A stretch of DNA of 6,247 nucleotides from Candidatus Hydrogenedentota bacterium (GTDB lineage Bacteria > Hydrogenedentota > Hydrogenedentia > Hydrogenedentales > SLHB01). A program made the translations under genes and the position numbers. Within the stretch, counting starts at the first letter, position 1; each line of letters opens with the position of its first letter. The stretch spans positions 1 through 6,247 of the forward strand of contig JAKJDA010000104.1 of assembly GCA_022706165.1 (NCBI GenBank), in the 5' to 3' direction. Of this stretch, positions 5,817-6,247 are shown one piece after another. The notes under the pieces are model-generated. The model searched no databases. It was not told where the DNA came from and saw only the letters and a program-made list of their open reading frames with translations.

Positions 5817-6247
5817 TCACTGCCCCCAAGCGTACACAACAACGTCTTCGTTCGACGCCTCTTCGATCTTGCGCAGGTTCGCTTCCACCCAGGCAACATC
5901 CTGGTATACGCCTGGCGTCTCATGAAAACGTTTGCGCTCGGCCAAGAAAAAACCCTTCGGATGCTGTCGCATGAATTCCTGGAACGCCGCAATGTCCTTG
6001 AGTCCCGGCACGTCCGTCTCGGGTTCCTCCCAATAATACGCCCACGCGGGATACCACCCGTCGGTCTTCCCAACATAGTATTTGGAAGATAGAAACGTCG
6101 TGGAAACCACCGCCGCGCCATCAAGACGCGCGCGCACATAGTGGCAGGGCTCGCGCCATTGCGGATGCTTCTGTGCAAGGGTCGCATCGGCGCCGGAGGC
6201 CACATGCAGCGAATCGCGAACAAGTCGCGCCGTTGAAAGCGCCACCC
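5817..6247 (-). CDS. C-terminal fragment of a probable membrane glycosyltransferase (5' truncated by window edge)
   Basis: Only the last 142 codons are in the window; the frame is open to the right edge. The apparent start at 6245 is an internal GTG, not a real start. No membrane span is visible. The fragment reads as a soluble alpha/beta domain: HPQWREPCHYVRARL, then AAVVSTTFLSSKYYVGKTDGWYP, and a Glu-rich stretch ending NEDVVVYAWGQ. The order W-R-x-x-x-x-Y-V, a hydrophobic strand, then YY-x-G-x-x-D resembles the external C-terminal domain that follows the membrane region in GT39-like glycosyltransferases, and the next gene is one of these. It is followed 7 nt later by that gene, so the two are probably co-transcribed. 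The assignment is an inference from pattern and context; it could also be another envelope protein. Confidence 0.5.
   Translation of the reverse strand, partial: VALSTARLVRDSLHVASGADATLAQKHPQWREPCHYVRARLDGAAVVSTTFLSSKYYVGKTDGWYPAWAYYWEEPETDVPGLKDIAAFQEFMRQHPKGFFLAERKRFHETPGVYQDVAWVEANLRKIEEASNEDVVVYAWGQ

Noticed and set aside
5108..5974. Plus-strand open frame of 288 codons opposite the glycosyltransferase.
   Set aside because: A Gln/Arg-rich shadow translation that overlaps a membrane protein with family motifs and crosses into the next gene.

Overview
This is a GC-rich bacterial chromosomal window with two convergent gene blocks. Nothing marks it as plasmid, phage or insertion sequence. 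The gene set points to a bacterium that segregates its chromosome with ParB, makes protoheme and glycosylates lipids or proteins at its membrane. The species cannot be named from the window. The cysteine-rich insert in the ferrochelatase and the divergent membrane proteins suggest a deep-branching or uncultured lineage rather than a well-studied proteobacterium or firmicute, but that is only an inference.

Left block (+ strand). The window opens inside parB, whose first codons are missing. A 202-bp intergenic space follows, then a complete serS (seryl-tRNA synthetase). The space is mostly filled by a structured palindromic element at about 793-945. It consists of two related modules of about 55 nt in inverted orientation around a perfect 11-bp stem, and each outer end is itself a hairpin. 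This is the least explained part of the window.

Right block (- strand, read from high to low coordinates). There are four tightly packed genes. First is the C-terminal end of a probable membrane glycosyltransferase, cut by the window edge. Next come a complete GT39-like (GT-C fold) polytopic glycosyltransferase, a UPF0104 / LPG_synthase_TM-type membrane protein without any catalytic C-terminal domain, and finally hemH (ferrochelatase). The junctions are a 7-nt gap, a 4-nt ATGA overlap, and a 2-nt gap (or a 4-nt GTGA overlap if hemH starts at an upstream GTG). This looks like one transcription unit whose promoter lies beyond the right edge. The three membrane proteins plausibly act on a polyprenyl-phosphate-linked or lipid substrate. 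Ferrochelatase appears to be a co-transcribed passenger rather than an obvious pathway partner.

serS and hemH converge with 56 bp between their stop codons, and no clear terminator is visible there. No RNA genes, CRISPR arrays or complete mobile elements were found. I did not find a convincing new multi-gene system. The items most worth checking are the intergenic paired-palindrome element, the cysteine-rich ferrochelatase and the envelope-gene/hemH operon.
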